DNA of 64,000 nt from CAYUVF01 sp964448045 (GTDB lineage: Bacteria > Bacteroidota > Rhodothermia > Rhodothermales > Salinibacteraceae), in contig CAYUVF010000018.1 of NCBI GenBank assembly GCA_964448045.1, forward strand, positions 1 through 64,000, read 5' to 3'. Numbering within the stretch: position 1 is the first letter of the stretch; each line of letters starts with the position of its first letter. The position numbers and the translations under genes are program-made. Shown here in pieces: positions 55,491 through 64,000 of this stretch. The notes under the pieces were generated by a model. The model saw only the letters and a list, made by a program, of their open reading frames with translations, ran no database searches and was not told the DNA's origin.

Positions 55491-56615
55491 ATGCTTGACG
55501 ATACGGCCTCCGATCACGGTCCCGAAACCACCTCCCGGAGGACTTTTCTGAAGCATGCCAGTTCAGCGCTTGCGGTATCGACGATTGGCTTTCCCTCCCT
55601 TCTTTTCCCCGACCAAAATCGGAAGCTGGGCGTCGCCCTCTGCGGACTCGGCAGCTATAGCACCCGCCAACTTGCCCCCGGTCTGCAGAAAACCGAGCAC
55701 TGTGAGTTGCGCGGTATCGTGACGGGCTCGCCCCAAAAGATTCCCGTCTGGCAACAGCGCTACGGCATTCCGGATCGCAACGTCTACAATTACGAGACGC
55801 TGCCCAACATCGCCAATAACGACGACATCGACGTGGTGTACGTCGTGACGCCGCCCGGCCTGCACGCCCGCGACGCCATCCAAGCCGCCGAGGCGGGCAA
55901 GCACGTCTGGTGCGAGAAGCCCATGGCCAAGAACGAGGCGGAATGCCGGGCTATGATCGACGCGGCGCGCAGCAACGGCGTGCAGCTCACGATCGGCTAC
56001 CGGCTACAGCACGAGCCCAACAACCGCACGATCATGCGCTACGCGGCAGAAGAAACGTACGGCGCGGTGACCGGCGTGCAAACCGGCGCGGGGTACGACG
56101 GTGCTCACCCCGATCCCGACGACTGGCGACGGGACGCCGAACGCGGTGGCGGCGCCCTCTACGACATGGGCGTCTACCCCATCAATGCCGCCCGCTACGC
56201 CACCGGCAGGGAGCCGATCGCCGTACGGGGCCACACGTGGTCCGAGCGCAACGAGATGTACGGCGAAGTTCCCGAGTTCGCGACGTTCACCCTGGAGTTT
56301 CCCGGAGGCGTCACCGCCGAGGGCGAAACCAGCTTCGGCAAGTCGACGAACTACCTCGACGTGACGTGTACCAATGGATGGTACCGGCTCCGTCCGTTTC
56401 AATCGTACACCGGCGTGCAGGGCCGTACCAGTGACGGGAAACGTCTTCCACCTGCCTCTCACGACCAGCAGGCCCGGCAGATGGACAACGATGCCCAGGC
56501 CATCAAGACGGGTAGCGCGCCGGTCGCCCCCGGCCCCGAAGGGCTGGCCGACATCCGGATCGTGCGCGCTATCATGAAATCGTCCCGGCAGGATGGCGCC
56601 CGCATCGAACTGTGA
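55491..56615 (+). CDS. Tat-exported Gfo/Idh/MocA oxidoreductase
   Basis: A 374-residue protein. The N-terminus has a twin-arginine signal (SRRTFLKHASSALAVS), so it is exported folded with its cofactor bound. A Rossmann nucleotide-binding domain follows (LGVALCGLGSYSTRQLAPGL), then EKPMAKNEAE and a C-terminal alpha/beta domain. Members oxidise or reduce sugars and related compounds with NAD(P). The start 55491 is chosen for the Tat motif; the frame is open upstream to 55371 without one. The substrate is unknown. Confidence 0.92.
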   Translation: MLDDTASDHGPETTSRRTFLKHASSALAVSTIGFPSLLFPDQNRKLGVALCGLGSYSTRQLAPGLQKTEHCELRGIVTGSPQKIPVWQQRYGIPDRNVYNYETLPNIANNDDIDVVYVVTPPGLHARDAIQAAEAGKHVWCEKPMAKNEAECRAMIDAARSNGVQLTIGYRLQHEPNNRTIMRYAAEETYGAVTGVQTGAGYDGAHPDPDDWRRDAERGGGALYDMGVYPINAARYATGREPIAVRGHTWSERNEMYGEVPEFATFTLEFPGGVTAEGETSFGKSTNYLDVTCTNGWYRLRPFQSYTGVQGRTSDGKRLPPASHDQQARQMDNDAQAIKTGSAPVAPGPEGLADIRIVRAIMKSSRQDGARIEL

Positions 56616-56635
56616 CGCTCCCCTCTGGAAGCCGA

Positions 56636-56872
56636 TCAACCCCGCCGTTCCGATGCGCCGCGGGCCATCACCTTCACGGCCGCCTGATCGGCCCGAAGCC
56701 GGTCGAGCAACCTTTGCCGGACGGCTCCTTGCAGCCCATCATACTGCCCGGTTTCCAGCGCTTCGATGATCTGGCTGTAGTGATCGAGGGTCTCTTGTAC
56801 GCGCCGCGCCGTCCCGGTCGGATGCTGAGGCGCGCTTGCAGCGGTCGATGCGTGAATGGTGGCAGCCTCCAT
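56636..56872 (-). CDS. Hypothetical small protein
   Basis: A 78-residue protein, starting MEAATIHAST and helical after residue 20 (VQETLDHYSQIIEALETGQYDGLQGAVRQRLLDRL is the helical run, positions about 25-60). No family recognised. It converges with the oxidoreductase (20-base gap). Composition supports it, but it could be spurious; the longer frame to 56962 is not convincing. Confidence 0.45.
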   Translation of the reverse strand: MEAATIHASTAASAPQHPTGTARRVQETLDHYSQIIEALETGQYDGLQGAVRQRLLDRLRADQAAVKVMARGASERRG

Positions 56873-57066
56873 AATTCGCTCTGTCCATTCGATCTGAAAT
56901 AGAAAACAGTACAGTCCGGTGGGCGGACCTCGTCTCTGTCGCCCAGGCAAACTCCCAGGCAAACTAAGTGCGTCACCGCTCGCCGATGTTATCGGGCTGT
57001 TGAGATTCTATTACCGCTGTGTAATGCGCTGCGAACCAGAGCAAACACCTCGTCCCCCTTCACCGG

Positions 57067-58500
57067 TCACCCGCCCTGCGCCGGTTGATAGGCACTGCTG
57101 ATCCGCCGCCACGGTCCAGTCCGGTATCGCGCATACGTGACGGCGGCCGGCACCCCGTTCTCCAGAAGAAGTGCGCCGTAGAGCCCGGCGAGGCCGAGCG
57201 GCGTCATCGCCCCCACATACGCTGCCGGAAGCGCAAACGCGAAAAGTCCCAAGAGGCGCCCGTAGAAGGGCCATCGCGTGTCGCCCCCGGCGCGGAGCGG
57301 ACCGAGCGCCCCATTCATGATCCCCCACAGCACCACGGCTACGCAGGCCGCACGGATCAGGGCCGTGGTCGTGGGAAGCAGCGCCGAGTCGCTCACGAAG
57401 AGCTGACTGATGGGCGCGGCCCCTGCAAAGACGACCGCAGCCACGAGGCCATAGACGGCCACAGCGTGGCGGAGCGCGTCGCGGGCGAAGGCGACGGCTT
57501 CCGCGTCGCGGCGCTGCCCCAGCGCACGGCCCACCAGGCTGCTGGAGGCGAGCCCGAAGCCCCATCCAGGCGTGTTCATGAGATCGCGCATCCGAAGCGC
57601 CACGACGAAGGCCGCGACGACATCCGGCCCAAAGAGCCCGACGATGGCGAGGAGCGGAAACTGCCCGCCGCTCTGGACGAGGTTCGTCAGAGCGAGTGGC
57701 GTTCCAATCTCGGTAAGGTGGCTCGCTGTTTGCCGGTCCCACTGGAGGGCTTCGCAATCGAGCTGCACCGGAAGCGGGCCCCGCCCCGGGAGATGGCCAG
57801 CAACCAGCCCCCAGACGAAGGCGGCCGTCCCGGCCACGTTCGCCAACAGCGTGCCGAGCGCAGCGCCGGGAACGCCCCACTCGAAGACGAAGATAAAGAG
57901 CACCCCGAGCCCCACATTGCCCACTGCAGCGCCCGCGCGAATGGCCATGGGCGTGCGCGCATCCCCAGCCCCAACGAGGGCGCGCGATCCGATCAGGTTG
58001 AGCGCCCCGAACGGCATCGCCAGCGCCGCGATGCGCAGGTATTCCGCTCCGAACGCGATGGCTTCGCCTCCCGTGCCGATGAGCCCGATCAGCGGGCGGG
58101 CGAAAAGGGAGCACGCGAGCGCTACCGGCGTGATGACAAGTCCTGTAATGATCGCACTCGTCCACACGGCGCGGGTCACGCCGGCCACATCACCAGCCCC
58201 CTCGCTCCGCGCCACAAGGCTGATCGTGCCACCCGCAATGCCGCCCCCCACCGCGAAGGCGAGCCCCCAGTACGGGAGGGCATAGCCAACTCCCGCGATG
58301 GCCGCCGGACCCAGCGCGGCGCCAACCATAGCGACATCCGCCGCGGTTTTCGACATCCGCGCCAGCCCCGTCACGACCCGTGGCCAAGCCAGCTCGGCTA
58401 CGCGACGGGCCCGCTCCCGGTCCACCCACCCGGCGTACGCCAGGGCATCCCCGACGGCCTCGATGAACAGCCGAACTGGATTCAAAAACGAACGAAGCAC
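57067..58500 (-). CDS. MATE-family efflux protein
   Basis: A 477-residue membrane protein with about twelve segments. The first half has WPRVVTGLARMSKTAADVAMVG, where the helix-1 pattern followed by VG.LG..A.AG is typical of MATE transporters, and the duplicated half has TPLALTNLVQSGGQFPL. It would export cationic or other small compounds against a Na+ or H+ gradient. The following gene on the minus strand is a small hypothetical. Substrate unknown. Confidence 0.88.
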   Translation of the reverse strand: MLRSFLNPVRLFIEAVGDALAYAGWVDRERARRVAELAWPRVVTGLARMSKTAADVAMVGAALGPAAIAGVGYALPYWGLAFAVGGGIAGGTISLVARSEGAGDVAGVTRAVWTSAIITGLVITPVALACSLFARPLIGLIGTGGEAIAFGAEYLRIAALAMPFGALNLIGSRALVGAGDARTPMAIRAGAAVGNVGLGVLFIFVFEWGVPGAALGTLLANVAGTAAFVWGLVAGHLPGRGPLPVQLDCEALQWDRQTASHLTEIGTPLALTNLVQSGGQFPLLAIVGLFGPDVVAAFVVALRMRDLMNTPGWGFGLASSSLVGRALGQRRDAEAVAFARDALRHAVAVYGLVAAVVFAGAAPISQLFVSDSALLPTTTALIRAACVAVVLWGIMNGALGPLRAGGDTRWPFYGRLLGLFAFALPAAYVGAMTPLGLAGLYGALLLENGVPAAVTYARYRTGPWRRISSAYQPAQGG

Positions 58501-58562
58501 GGGAGCAGGGAGTGGTAGATCTCAGGACGGGCCGACCGGTTTTTGCCCCAGATCAGAGGCAG

Positions 58563-59600
58563 TCATCTGGCGGGCCGGTACGGCGTGTCGCCGTCCGATG
58601 GGACAGACCGGCCGCGCAGCATCGCGAGGAACTGTCGCCGCTCCTCCGGCGAGAGCGAGCGGTCGGTGATGCGGCGGATGGGCGGATCCGCAGTGGGATC
58701 CACCTCGAGCCCCCATAGCGGGGTAAGCGTCGTCGGCAGCATCGAAAAGCGGGCATCGCCGATGACCTGCGGCCGTTCTGGATGGCGCACCACGACCCCA
58801 TCCGCAAAGCGCACGAACCGCTGCACATCGCGCTGGATCGCCGGGGTCGCCTCCATCGAATCGGGATCAAATAGCGGGGCCGAGGTGCCCGGATAGGTGC
58901 GGCTCGATCCTACGCCCACGCGCACGCCATCGGTGTAAACGCGCTCCTTGGTCACCGTCAGCGCGCGCCAGAGAACGAGGTTGGCGATCGTCGGCTTGAC
59001 GATGAGGCGCTCCACGGGGAGGTCGCGCGCGCGGGCCAGCTCCTGCGCCACAGCCTCGGCGCGCTGGTGCTGCATCCACCCCAGCAGCAGATACGCCGCC
59101 GCCAGCGCCACTCCCCAGCGCACCACCTGGCGCCTGCGCCGGACGAGACCGATGCCCAGGGGCACCGCCACCAGCAGCGTAAAGACCGGATCCAGAATCG
59201 AGATGATGCTCCACGCGACCGGCGTATCGGTGAATGGCCACCAGAGATGCGTGCCGTAACTCGTGCACGCGTCCAGCAGCCCGGCCAGGCTCGTGCCCAA
59301 AAGCGCGTACCTGTAGGTCCGCCCAAAGGACAGGCGGGGATCGATCGGCAGGCCGCGCGCGCCCAGCCAGAACACGGTCGCCGCCGCCAGCGCCATGACG
59401 GGCACCATCACCAGCGCATGGGTGACGTAGCGATGGTACTCCAGCACCAGCAGCGGGTCCTCGGCGCTGCGGATGAGCGCATCGGCATCTGGCAGGAGCC
59501 CAGCTCCGAGCCCAATGAGGGCAGCGCGGCGGCTCTCCCGGGCCGGAGCCGCAGCCGAGGCCATGGCGGCCCCGACGAGGCCTTGCGTGACGAGGTCCAT
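58563..59600 (-). CDS. YdjM/YbcI-type (DUF457) membrane-bound metal-dependent hydrolase
   Basis: A 345-residue membrane protein. Conserved pieces: the start MDLVTQGLVGAAMASA, LLPDADAL and HRYVTHALV (acidic and His residues expected to bind metal), then four membrane segments and a soluble C-terminal part (about 190-345). The family is widespread and of uncertain substrate; some members are under SOS control in other bacteria, but no LexA box was seen here. The MATE gene is 62 bases downstream on the same strand. Confidence 0.82.
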   Translation of the reverse strand: MDLVTQGLVGAAMASAAAPARESRRAALIGLGAGLLPDADALIRSAEDPLLVLEYHRYVTHALVMVPVMALAAATVFWLGARGLPIDPRLSFGRTYRYALLGTSLAGLLDACTSYGTHLWWPFTDTPVAWSIISILDPVFTLLVAVPLGIGLVRRRRQVVRWGVALAAAYLLLGWMQHQRAEAVAQELARARDLPVERLIVKPTIANLVLWRALTVTKERVYTDGVRVGVGSSRTYPGTSAPLFDPDSMEATPAIQRDVQRFVRFADGVVVRHPERPQVIGDARFSMLPTTLTPLWGLEVDPTADPPIRRITDRSLSPEERRQFLAMLRGRSVPSDGDTPYRPAR

Positions 59601-59740
59601 ACGGCGGCTTCAGAGCAGATTCGAGAACCAGGCGGAGCGAGATGACTGGCGCCCCCGGCTCGGGCCGAGGGCACCATCAGAAACGCTCAGCCCGCCACCA
59701 GTTCCCCGCTCATCGCAGGCCGGAGCCTCATCAGCGATTA

Positions 59741-62590
59741 TCAGCGCTGGCGGCTCCCTTCCTGCGCGTTCTTCTTCTGCTCGACCTGGTCGAGGAACGG
59801 CACGCCCTCGGTGATCCAAGCAGGACCGTCTTCACCCTTCAGATAGTGATCGAACCATTCGAGGACGCGATTGCGGTAGTCGACCGTGTTCTTGTCCTGT
59901 TTGCTGATGCCATGGTTTTCGTCGTCGTAAACAAGGAACGCCATCTGCTTGCCGGCCCGCCGCGCCGCGTTGTAGAACTCGACGCCCTGGTTGAACTCGA
60001 CCGCACCATCGTCGGTGCCGAAGGCCATCAGCAGGGGCGTGGTCATCGCCTCGATGTGGTGCAGCGGCGAGTTGGCCACGTAGGCGTCCATGTCTTCCCA
60101 GGGGGGCACTTCCATCCGCCCCTGACTGATTTCGAAGATGCGCGCGTCGGTGCCGCCGCTCCGCCAGTAGATCGAGTTATACATGGAGACGAGGTTCGTG
60201 AGCGGCGCCCCGGCCACAGCGGCCTCGAAGATATCCGTCTGCGTGACGGCGAAGGTCGTCTGGTAGCCGCCCCACGAGTGCCCCACGAGGCCGACGCGCG
60301 ACGAGTCGATCGAAGAAACGTCCTGCAGCGCCGCCTGCACGCCGGGCACAATGGCGTCGACCGCCGAGCGCCCCGGATCGCGCGGGCGATACACGATATC
60401 CGGCTGAAAGACGAAGTAGCCCTCCTGCGTGAAGACCGTCGTGTTGTACGGATGCTCGCGGGTGGGGGCGACGTAATTGCGCGCCGAGGGCGAGCGCGTC
60501 TCGTAGATGTAGGTGATCATCGGATACGATTGGTCCGGGTCGTAATTGGCCGGATAGAAGAGCGCCCCCTGCAAGGGCTCGCCGTCCCGGTTTGTGTACG
60601 ATACGAGCGTCGAGCGGCCCCACGCGTACTCGTCCTGAAACGGGTTGATGTTCGTCACCTGACGCGCATCGGCCAGATCGGGCCCAGCGCGGAAGTAGTC
60701 CGGCGCGTCCTCGAAGTCTTCCATCCGATAGGCGTACACCTCCGCCCGATCCGCGCGCATGAGTCCGCTGATTGATTTGGGCTGCCAGAGGAGCCGCTCG
60801 GGCGTTGCGCCGAGTGCATCGGAACGGGCGTAGCCGTGCTCCTCGGTCCACTCGTCGTAGAGGTCCCAGTAGAGGGGCGCATCGGTGGGGATGACATCGG
60901 GTTCGCCCGGCTCCTCGTCGGTGAGATCGGTGTAGCGGTAGCGGACCGAGTCGGGGCGGCCGGTGGTGAGGCGCTCGGCCGCGGAGCCATCCGGGGCCAC
61001 GCGCCACACGTCGTACTCGTCGTAAATGAGCACATCGCGATCGCCCGCCGTCCATCCCGCCGTGCCGAAGGGCGGCTTCTGCTCAACGGTCAGATCGTTG
61101 TCCTCATCGACCACCGAGGTCGGAATATCGGCCGATATATTCGCCGTCGTGCCCGCCTCGGTGTCGTAGGCGACATACTGATCGTCCTTCAGCCACATCA
61201 GATAGCGCCCATTGGGGCTGCCGCCCATCCAGTACTGCACTTTTTCGACGATGCGCTCGCGCGCGCCAGAGGCCACGTCGATGAGGTAGATGTCGTGATA
61301 GACCGGCCCGAACATGCGCGCCTGCCGGTAGGGCGTCTGGTCGAGCCCCACGGCCCGGTCGCCCCCGCGGAGGACCTGCACATCCTCGGTGAGCTCGGTG
61401 CCGAGTTGCGTCCACGGATCGCCGTCCTCGGCCAGATGCCAGGCGGCGAGATAGTTGTCGCGGCGGTCCTGCTCGGCCTGCACCTCCTGCCGCGGGATGA
61501 TGTCCACATCGCTCGTGTGCCACACCTGCACATCGGCCGGATCGTACTGCTTCAACGTCGAATCGGCGGACGTTGAATCGGCGGCGGTAGTGTCGCTGTC
61601 GGCCGCGGGCTGCTCATCCTCGGCGGGCTCGCGCTTTTGCACGCCGAAGAAGAGGCGCTCGCCGTCGGTCGACCACTCGAGATCGCGGTAGTCGACGATG
61701 CGAAGCGTGTCGGGGAAGGACTCGATTTCCTCCGGGTCGAAGCGCTGCGCCGGGGCCGATCCGCTGCTGAGGCCCTGCCATGCGAGCAGCACGTGCGTCT
61801 TGTGCGCCCACTCGTCGGATTCGCGCACGCGGAGAGCGGCCAGATCATCGGCGGCGGGCCGCCACGTGAGCCCGGTGTAGTCGGCTGGCATCGAGGCGAG
61901 CGTCTGCATCTGTCCAGTCGAGGCATCGTAGAGCCGAACGCCGTTCCCCGCCTGATTCGCACCGTCGATCGTCATCGCCAGGAACGGCTCATCGTCGTGC
62001 CATGCGAAGCCGGCGACGTTGCCGAAGCTGGTGTACGTGCCGTCGCGCAGGTCGCGCAGGAGCAGATCGGCGCCGCGCATGGCGTCCGGCGCGTCCTGCG
62101 GCCGGTAGCGGCGCATCGCGAGGTAGCGGCCGTCGTCGCTGAACGCAAACGCCGACACCGCCTCCACGATGGTCGTATCCCCCGTCTGCAGATCCAGCAG
62201 GCCCAGCTTGTTACGGACCGGCTGCTCCTGCTGGCGCAGCTGCTCGCGCCGCTCCTCCGACATCCCGATCTGGTAGGCGAGCCAGCGCCCATCATCCGAA
62301 AATGCCGGATTGCGCCCGAAGTCGACGGCGCGCATCGTGTCGCGCTCGGTGTGGTGGATGCGCAGTTCGTGGTTGCCGTTCACGCGGCGGACGGGCACAG
62401 CCATCCACGTTCCCTCCGGCGCCAGCGTCGCCCCGCCGAGGCGCTCCCATGGGCCGTAATCGGCTTCATCGAGCGTCGGCTTCGCCTCCTGCGCGAGTGC
62501 GGGGCGGAGCGCCCCGGTGAACAGCGCGGCCAGCACGAGAATAAGGGCGAGGCGAGGAATACGAGTGCGACAACGGGAGAGACAACGCAT
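59741..62590 (-). CDS. Secreted S9 prolyl-oligopeptidase-family peptidase
   Basis: A 949-residue protein. Signal peptide about 1-33 (ends RPALAQ), a beta-propeller with several D/E-rich blades (WD40-like PD40 pattern, about 70-600), and a C-terminal alpha/beta hydrolase: nucleophile Ser in VGHSWGGYQT, acid Asp in AFGTDDGAVEF and His in DENHGI. It would cleave peptides in the periplasm or outside. The start 62590 is preferred for the signal peptide; an in-frame ATG at 62641 adds a basic extension. Confidence 0.92.
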   Translation of the reverse strand: MRCLSRCRTRIPRLALILVLAALFTGALRPALAQEAKPTLDEADYGPWERLGGATLAPEGTWMAVPVRRVNGNHELRIHHTERDTMRAVDFGRNPAFSDDGRWLAYQIGMSEERREQLRQQEQPVRNKLGLLDLQTGDTTIVEAVSAFAFSDDGRYLAMRRYRPQDAPDAMRGADLLLRDLRDGTYTSFGNVAGFAWHDDEPFLAMTIDGANQAGNGVRLYDASTGQMQTLASMPADYTGLTWRPAADDLAALRVRESDEWAHKTHVLLAWQGLSSGSAPAQRFDPEEIESFPDTLRIVDYRDLEWSTDGERLFFGVQKREPAEDEQPAADSDTTAADSTSADSTLKQYDPADVQVWHTSDVDIIPRQEVQAEQDRRDNYLAAWHLAEDGDPWTQLGTELTEDVQVLRGGDRAVGLDQTPYRQARMFGPVYHDIYLIDVASGARERIVEKVQYWMGGSPNGRYLMWLKDDQYVAYDTEAGTTANISADIPTSVVDEDNDLTVEQKPPFGTAGWTAGDRDVLIYDEYDVWRVAPDGSAAERLTTGRPDSVRYRYTDLTDEEPGEPDVIPTDAPLYWDLYDEWTEEHGYARSDALGATPERLLWQPKSISGLMRADRAEVYAYRMEDFEDAPDYFRAGPDLADARQVTNINPFQDEYAWGRSTLVSYTNRDGEPLQGALFYPANYDPDQSYPMITYIYETRSPSARNYVAPTREHPYNTTVFTQEGYFVFQPDIVYRPRDPGRSAVDAIVPGVQAALQDVSSIDSSRVGLVGHSWGGYQTTFAVTQTDIFEAAVAGAPLTNLVSMYNSIYWRSGGTDARIFEISQGRMEVPPWEDMDAYVANSPLHHIEAMTTPLLMAFGTDDGAVEFNQGVEFYNAARRAGKQMAFLVYDDENHGISKQDKNTVDYRNRVLEWFDHYLKGEDGPAWITEGVPFLDQVEQKKNAQEGSRQR

Positions 62591-62785
62591 GAGACGACGC
62601 AGAAATAAGCGAGGCAGCGGAAACCGTCCCCTATGATACAAAAGATCCCGTGGTCCTTCAGAAACCTGAAATGTAACGATTATCGGACGCGAGGGGTGTG
62701 CTGCCGCTCCGGCTGACTACGGATCCTCGTGGCGTGCAACGCATTGCGTCCATCCGCTACCACTGTTCATCGATTCTCACATGTC

Positions 62786-63430
62786 ATGCATGTTGCCATC
62801 ATCGGAGCCAACGGAGGGATTGGCCGCCGCCTGCTGCCCCGCCTGAAGGACGCCGGCCACACCCCGATGGGCATCGTTCGATCGAAGGACCAGTTCGACC
62901 GCATTCGTGAGGCCGGCGCCGAGCCGCGCCTCGGCAACCTCGAAGGGACCTTTGCTCCGGCCCTGGAGGACGCCGAGGCCGTCGTCTTCACGGCCGGATC
63001 GGGCGGCTCGACCGGCTGGGACAAGACGCTGATGATCGACCTCTGGGGCGCACGTCGCGCTGTCGACGCCTGCACCGAGCGCGGTATCGACCGGTTCGTC
63101 ATGATCAGTGCGAGCGGGGCCGCCGACCCGGATGCCGGCCCCGAACCGCTCCGGCCCTACCTCGTCGCCAAGCGCTGCGCGGACGACTACCTGCAAGATG
63201 CCCCGCTGCAGGAAACGATTCTGCGTCCCACGACGCTCACCGACGACACCGAAACGGGACGCATCGCCACCGGCGCAGCCGCCCGCGCCAATCGAGCGCC
63301 CCATATCCCCCGGGCCGATGTCGCCCGCGCCGTGGTGGCCTGCCTCGGCGACGCCTCCACCATCGGCCGTGCCATCGAACTCTACGGGGGCGATACGCCC
63401 ATTGAGGATGCGGTCCGCCCCGCGACCTGA
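62786..63430 (+). CDS. NAD(P)-binding SDR-type protein (YwnB/YtfG-like)
   Basis: A 214-residue atypical SDR: MHVAIIGANGGIGRRLLPRL (GxxGxxG), VFTAGSGGSTGWDK, and MISASGAADP in place of the classical YxxxK; the nearest Tyr/Lys is YLVAKRCADD. Members are putative reductases or NAD(P)-binding sensor proteins (NmrA-like). The start 62786 is at the domain start. It is divergent from the S9 peptidase gene. Substrate unknown. Confidence 0.85.
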   Translation: MHVAIIGANGGIGRRLLPRLKDAGHTPMGIVRSKDQFDRIREAGAEPRLGNLEGTFAPALEDAEAVVFTAGSGGSTGWDKTLMIDLWGARRAVDACTERGIDRFVMISASGAADPDAGPEPLRPYLVAKRCADDYLQDAPLQETILRPTTLTDDTETGRIATGAAARANRAPHIPRADVARAVVACLGDASTIGRAIELYGGDTPIEDAVRPAT

Positions 63431-63456
63431 GCCGCGAATCGCCCCATCGGAACCGC

Positions 63457-63924
63457 TTACATCTCGGCGACGAGCCTCAGCATGTCGAGCGAGCTGATGA
63501 CGCCCTGGATCTGGCCGTTCTCGGTGACGAAGACGCGGTGGATCCCGCCGCGGTACATGACCTGCGCCACCTGCTTGAGCGATGTGTGCCGGCTCACATC
63601 GTAGACTTGCGGCGTCATGACGTGCTCGGCCGTGGTCTCACCGCCATCGCTCACGCGCAACTGGTCGACTTCCTCCTCGGCGTACGTGGTTTCGAGCTCG
63701 GCGCGGTAGAAGGACGCCGGCCGCTCGGAGGACGCGCCGGAGGTGCTGTTGTGGCGGGCCAGATCGGTGAGGGAGATGACGCCAATCAACGTGCCGTCTT
63801 TCACGACGGGAGCGCCGGAGATTTCGTGGTCGATGAGAAACTGCGCCACGCGGTTCACGGGCCACTCGGCATCGACGCTTTTCACGTCGGTGGTCATCAG
63901 ATCTTTCGCGGAGGTAAATGTCAT
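63457..63924 (-). CDS. CBS-domain pair protein
   Basis: A 155-residue protein made of two CBS motifs (about 5-60, AKDLMTTDV...GVISLTDL, and 95-153, AEHVMTPQV...GVISSLDML). Such pairs bind adenine nucleotides and often regulate other proteins. The start 63924 is set by the CBS start; the frame is open to 63972. It converges with the SDR gene. Confidence 0.88.
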   Translation of the reverse strand: MTFTSAKDLMTTDVKSVDAEWPVNRVAQFLIDHEISGAPVVKDGTLIGVISLTDLARHNSTSGASSERPASFYRAELETTYAEEEVDQLRVSDGGETTAEHVMTPQVYDVSRHTSLKQVAQVMYRGGIHRVFVTENGQIQGVISSLDMLRLVAEM

Positions 63925-64000
63925 CAGGTGGTCGATTTGATGGGAGGTGTTGAAGCAATCTGTTGGTACCAACGTGTATATCGATCACTGGCCTTCTGTG

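Noticed and set aside
63963..63972. Perfect palindrome TTGGTACCAA upstream of the CBS gene
   Set aside because: Ten-base palindromes occur by chance; no second copy or promoter context supports an operator.
1..64000. CRISPR arrays, tRNA/rRNA genes, transposases, integrases, phage genes
   Set aside because: None could be supported by reading the sequence; the two direct repeats found are gene duplications, not IS ends.

Overview
The window is a chromosomal segment of a GC-rich bacterium. It most resembles the Rhodothermota/Salinibacter side of the Bacteroidota; this is inferred, as no rRNA is present. The support is a PorU-like C25 peptidase with a FlgD-type C-terminal domain (type IX secretion), a TonB receptor with an N-terminal carboxypeptidase-regulatory-like domain, near absence of Shine-Dalgarno sequences, and many acidic proteins. 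There are no tRNAs, rRNAs, CRISPR arrays, transposases or phage genes. One 100-N assembly gap lies at 44713-44812.

Region 1 (1-37.3 kb) is a large surface-polysaccharide locus in several blocks. Block 1-6.3 kb (minus strand, visibly AT-richer) holds a Wzy/ligase-type membrane protein, a Wzx-type flippase, three glycosyltransferases (one cut by the window edge) and a sulfotransferase. Next come a decayed copy of an ABC-exporter 3' end, a DUF2283/DUF4258 pair and the intact ABC exporter. From 9.5 to 21.9 kb (minus) lie an epimerase, APS/PAPS reductase (cysH), a Wzz-like protein, a very long multi-SLBB export protein, cysNC, cysD, a UDP-xylose synthase and a UDP-glucose dehydrogenase. From 22.3 to 27.5 kb (plus) lie an aminotransferase, a second sulfotransferase, the initiating sugar-phosphate transferase, a glycosyltransferase and a CapD-like dehydratase. 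The PorU-like peptidase follows at 27.8-32.8 kb. A second AT-richer glycan block (32.8-37.3 kb, minus) has a GT4, two GT2 paralogues sharing a perfect 352-bp repeat, and a UDP-galactopyranose-mutase-like flavoprotein.

Together these genes can build, polymerise, length-control and export an acidic glycan. The cys genes make APS and PAPS, and two sulfotransferases could use PAPS to sulfate the glycan.

Region 2 (37.9-44 kb) is mixed: a DUF3817 protein, a small hypothetical, a TonB-dependent receptor, a GntR/UTRA regulator, and a split LigD pair (phosphoesterase and polymerase as separate proteins with no ligase).

Region 3 (44-55 kb, minus) is a signalling block: two very large PAS/GAF histidine kinases, two response regulators, a soluble-sensor chemotaxis-type protein and a small coiled-coil protein. 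A candidate structured RNA ending in a strong intrinsic terminator lies upstream of the chemotaxis gene.

Region 4 (55.4-64 kb) is general metabolism and transport: a Tat-exported Gfo/Idh/MocA oxidoreductase, a MATE exporter, a YdjM-type membrane hydrolase, a secreted S9 peptidase, an SDR protein and a CBS-domain protein.

The points most worth following are the ILEI/PANDER-like domain inside the PorU-like peptidase, the module-swapped GT2 pair, the structured RNA at 50.45-50.70 kb, and the linkage of sulfate activation to two sulfotransferases.
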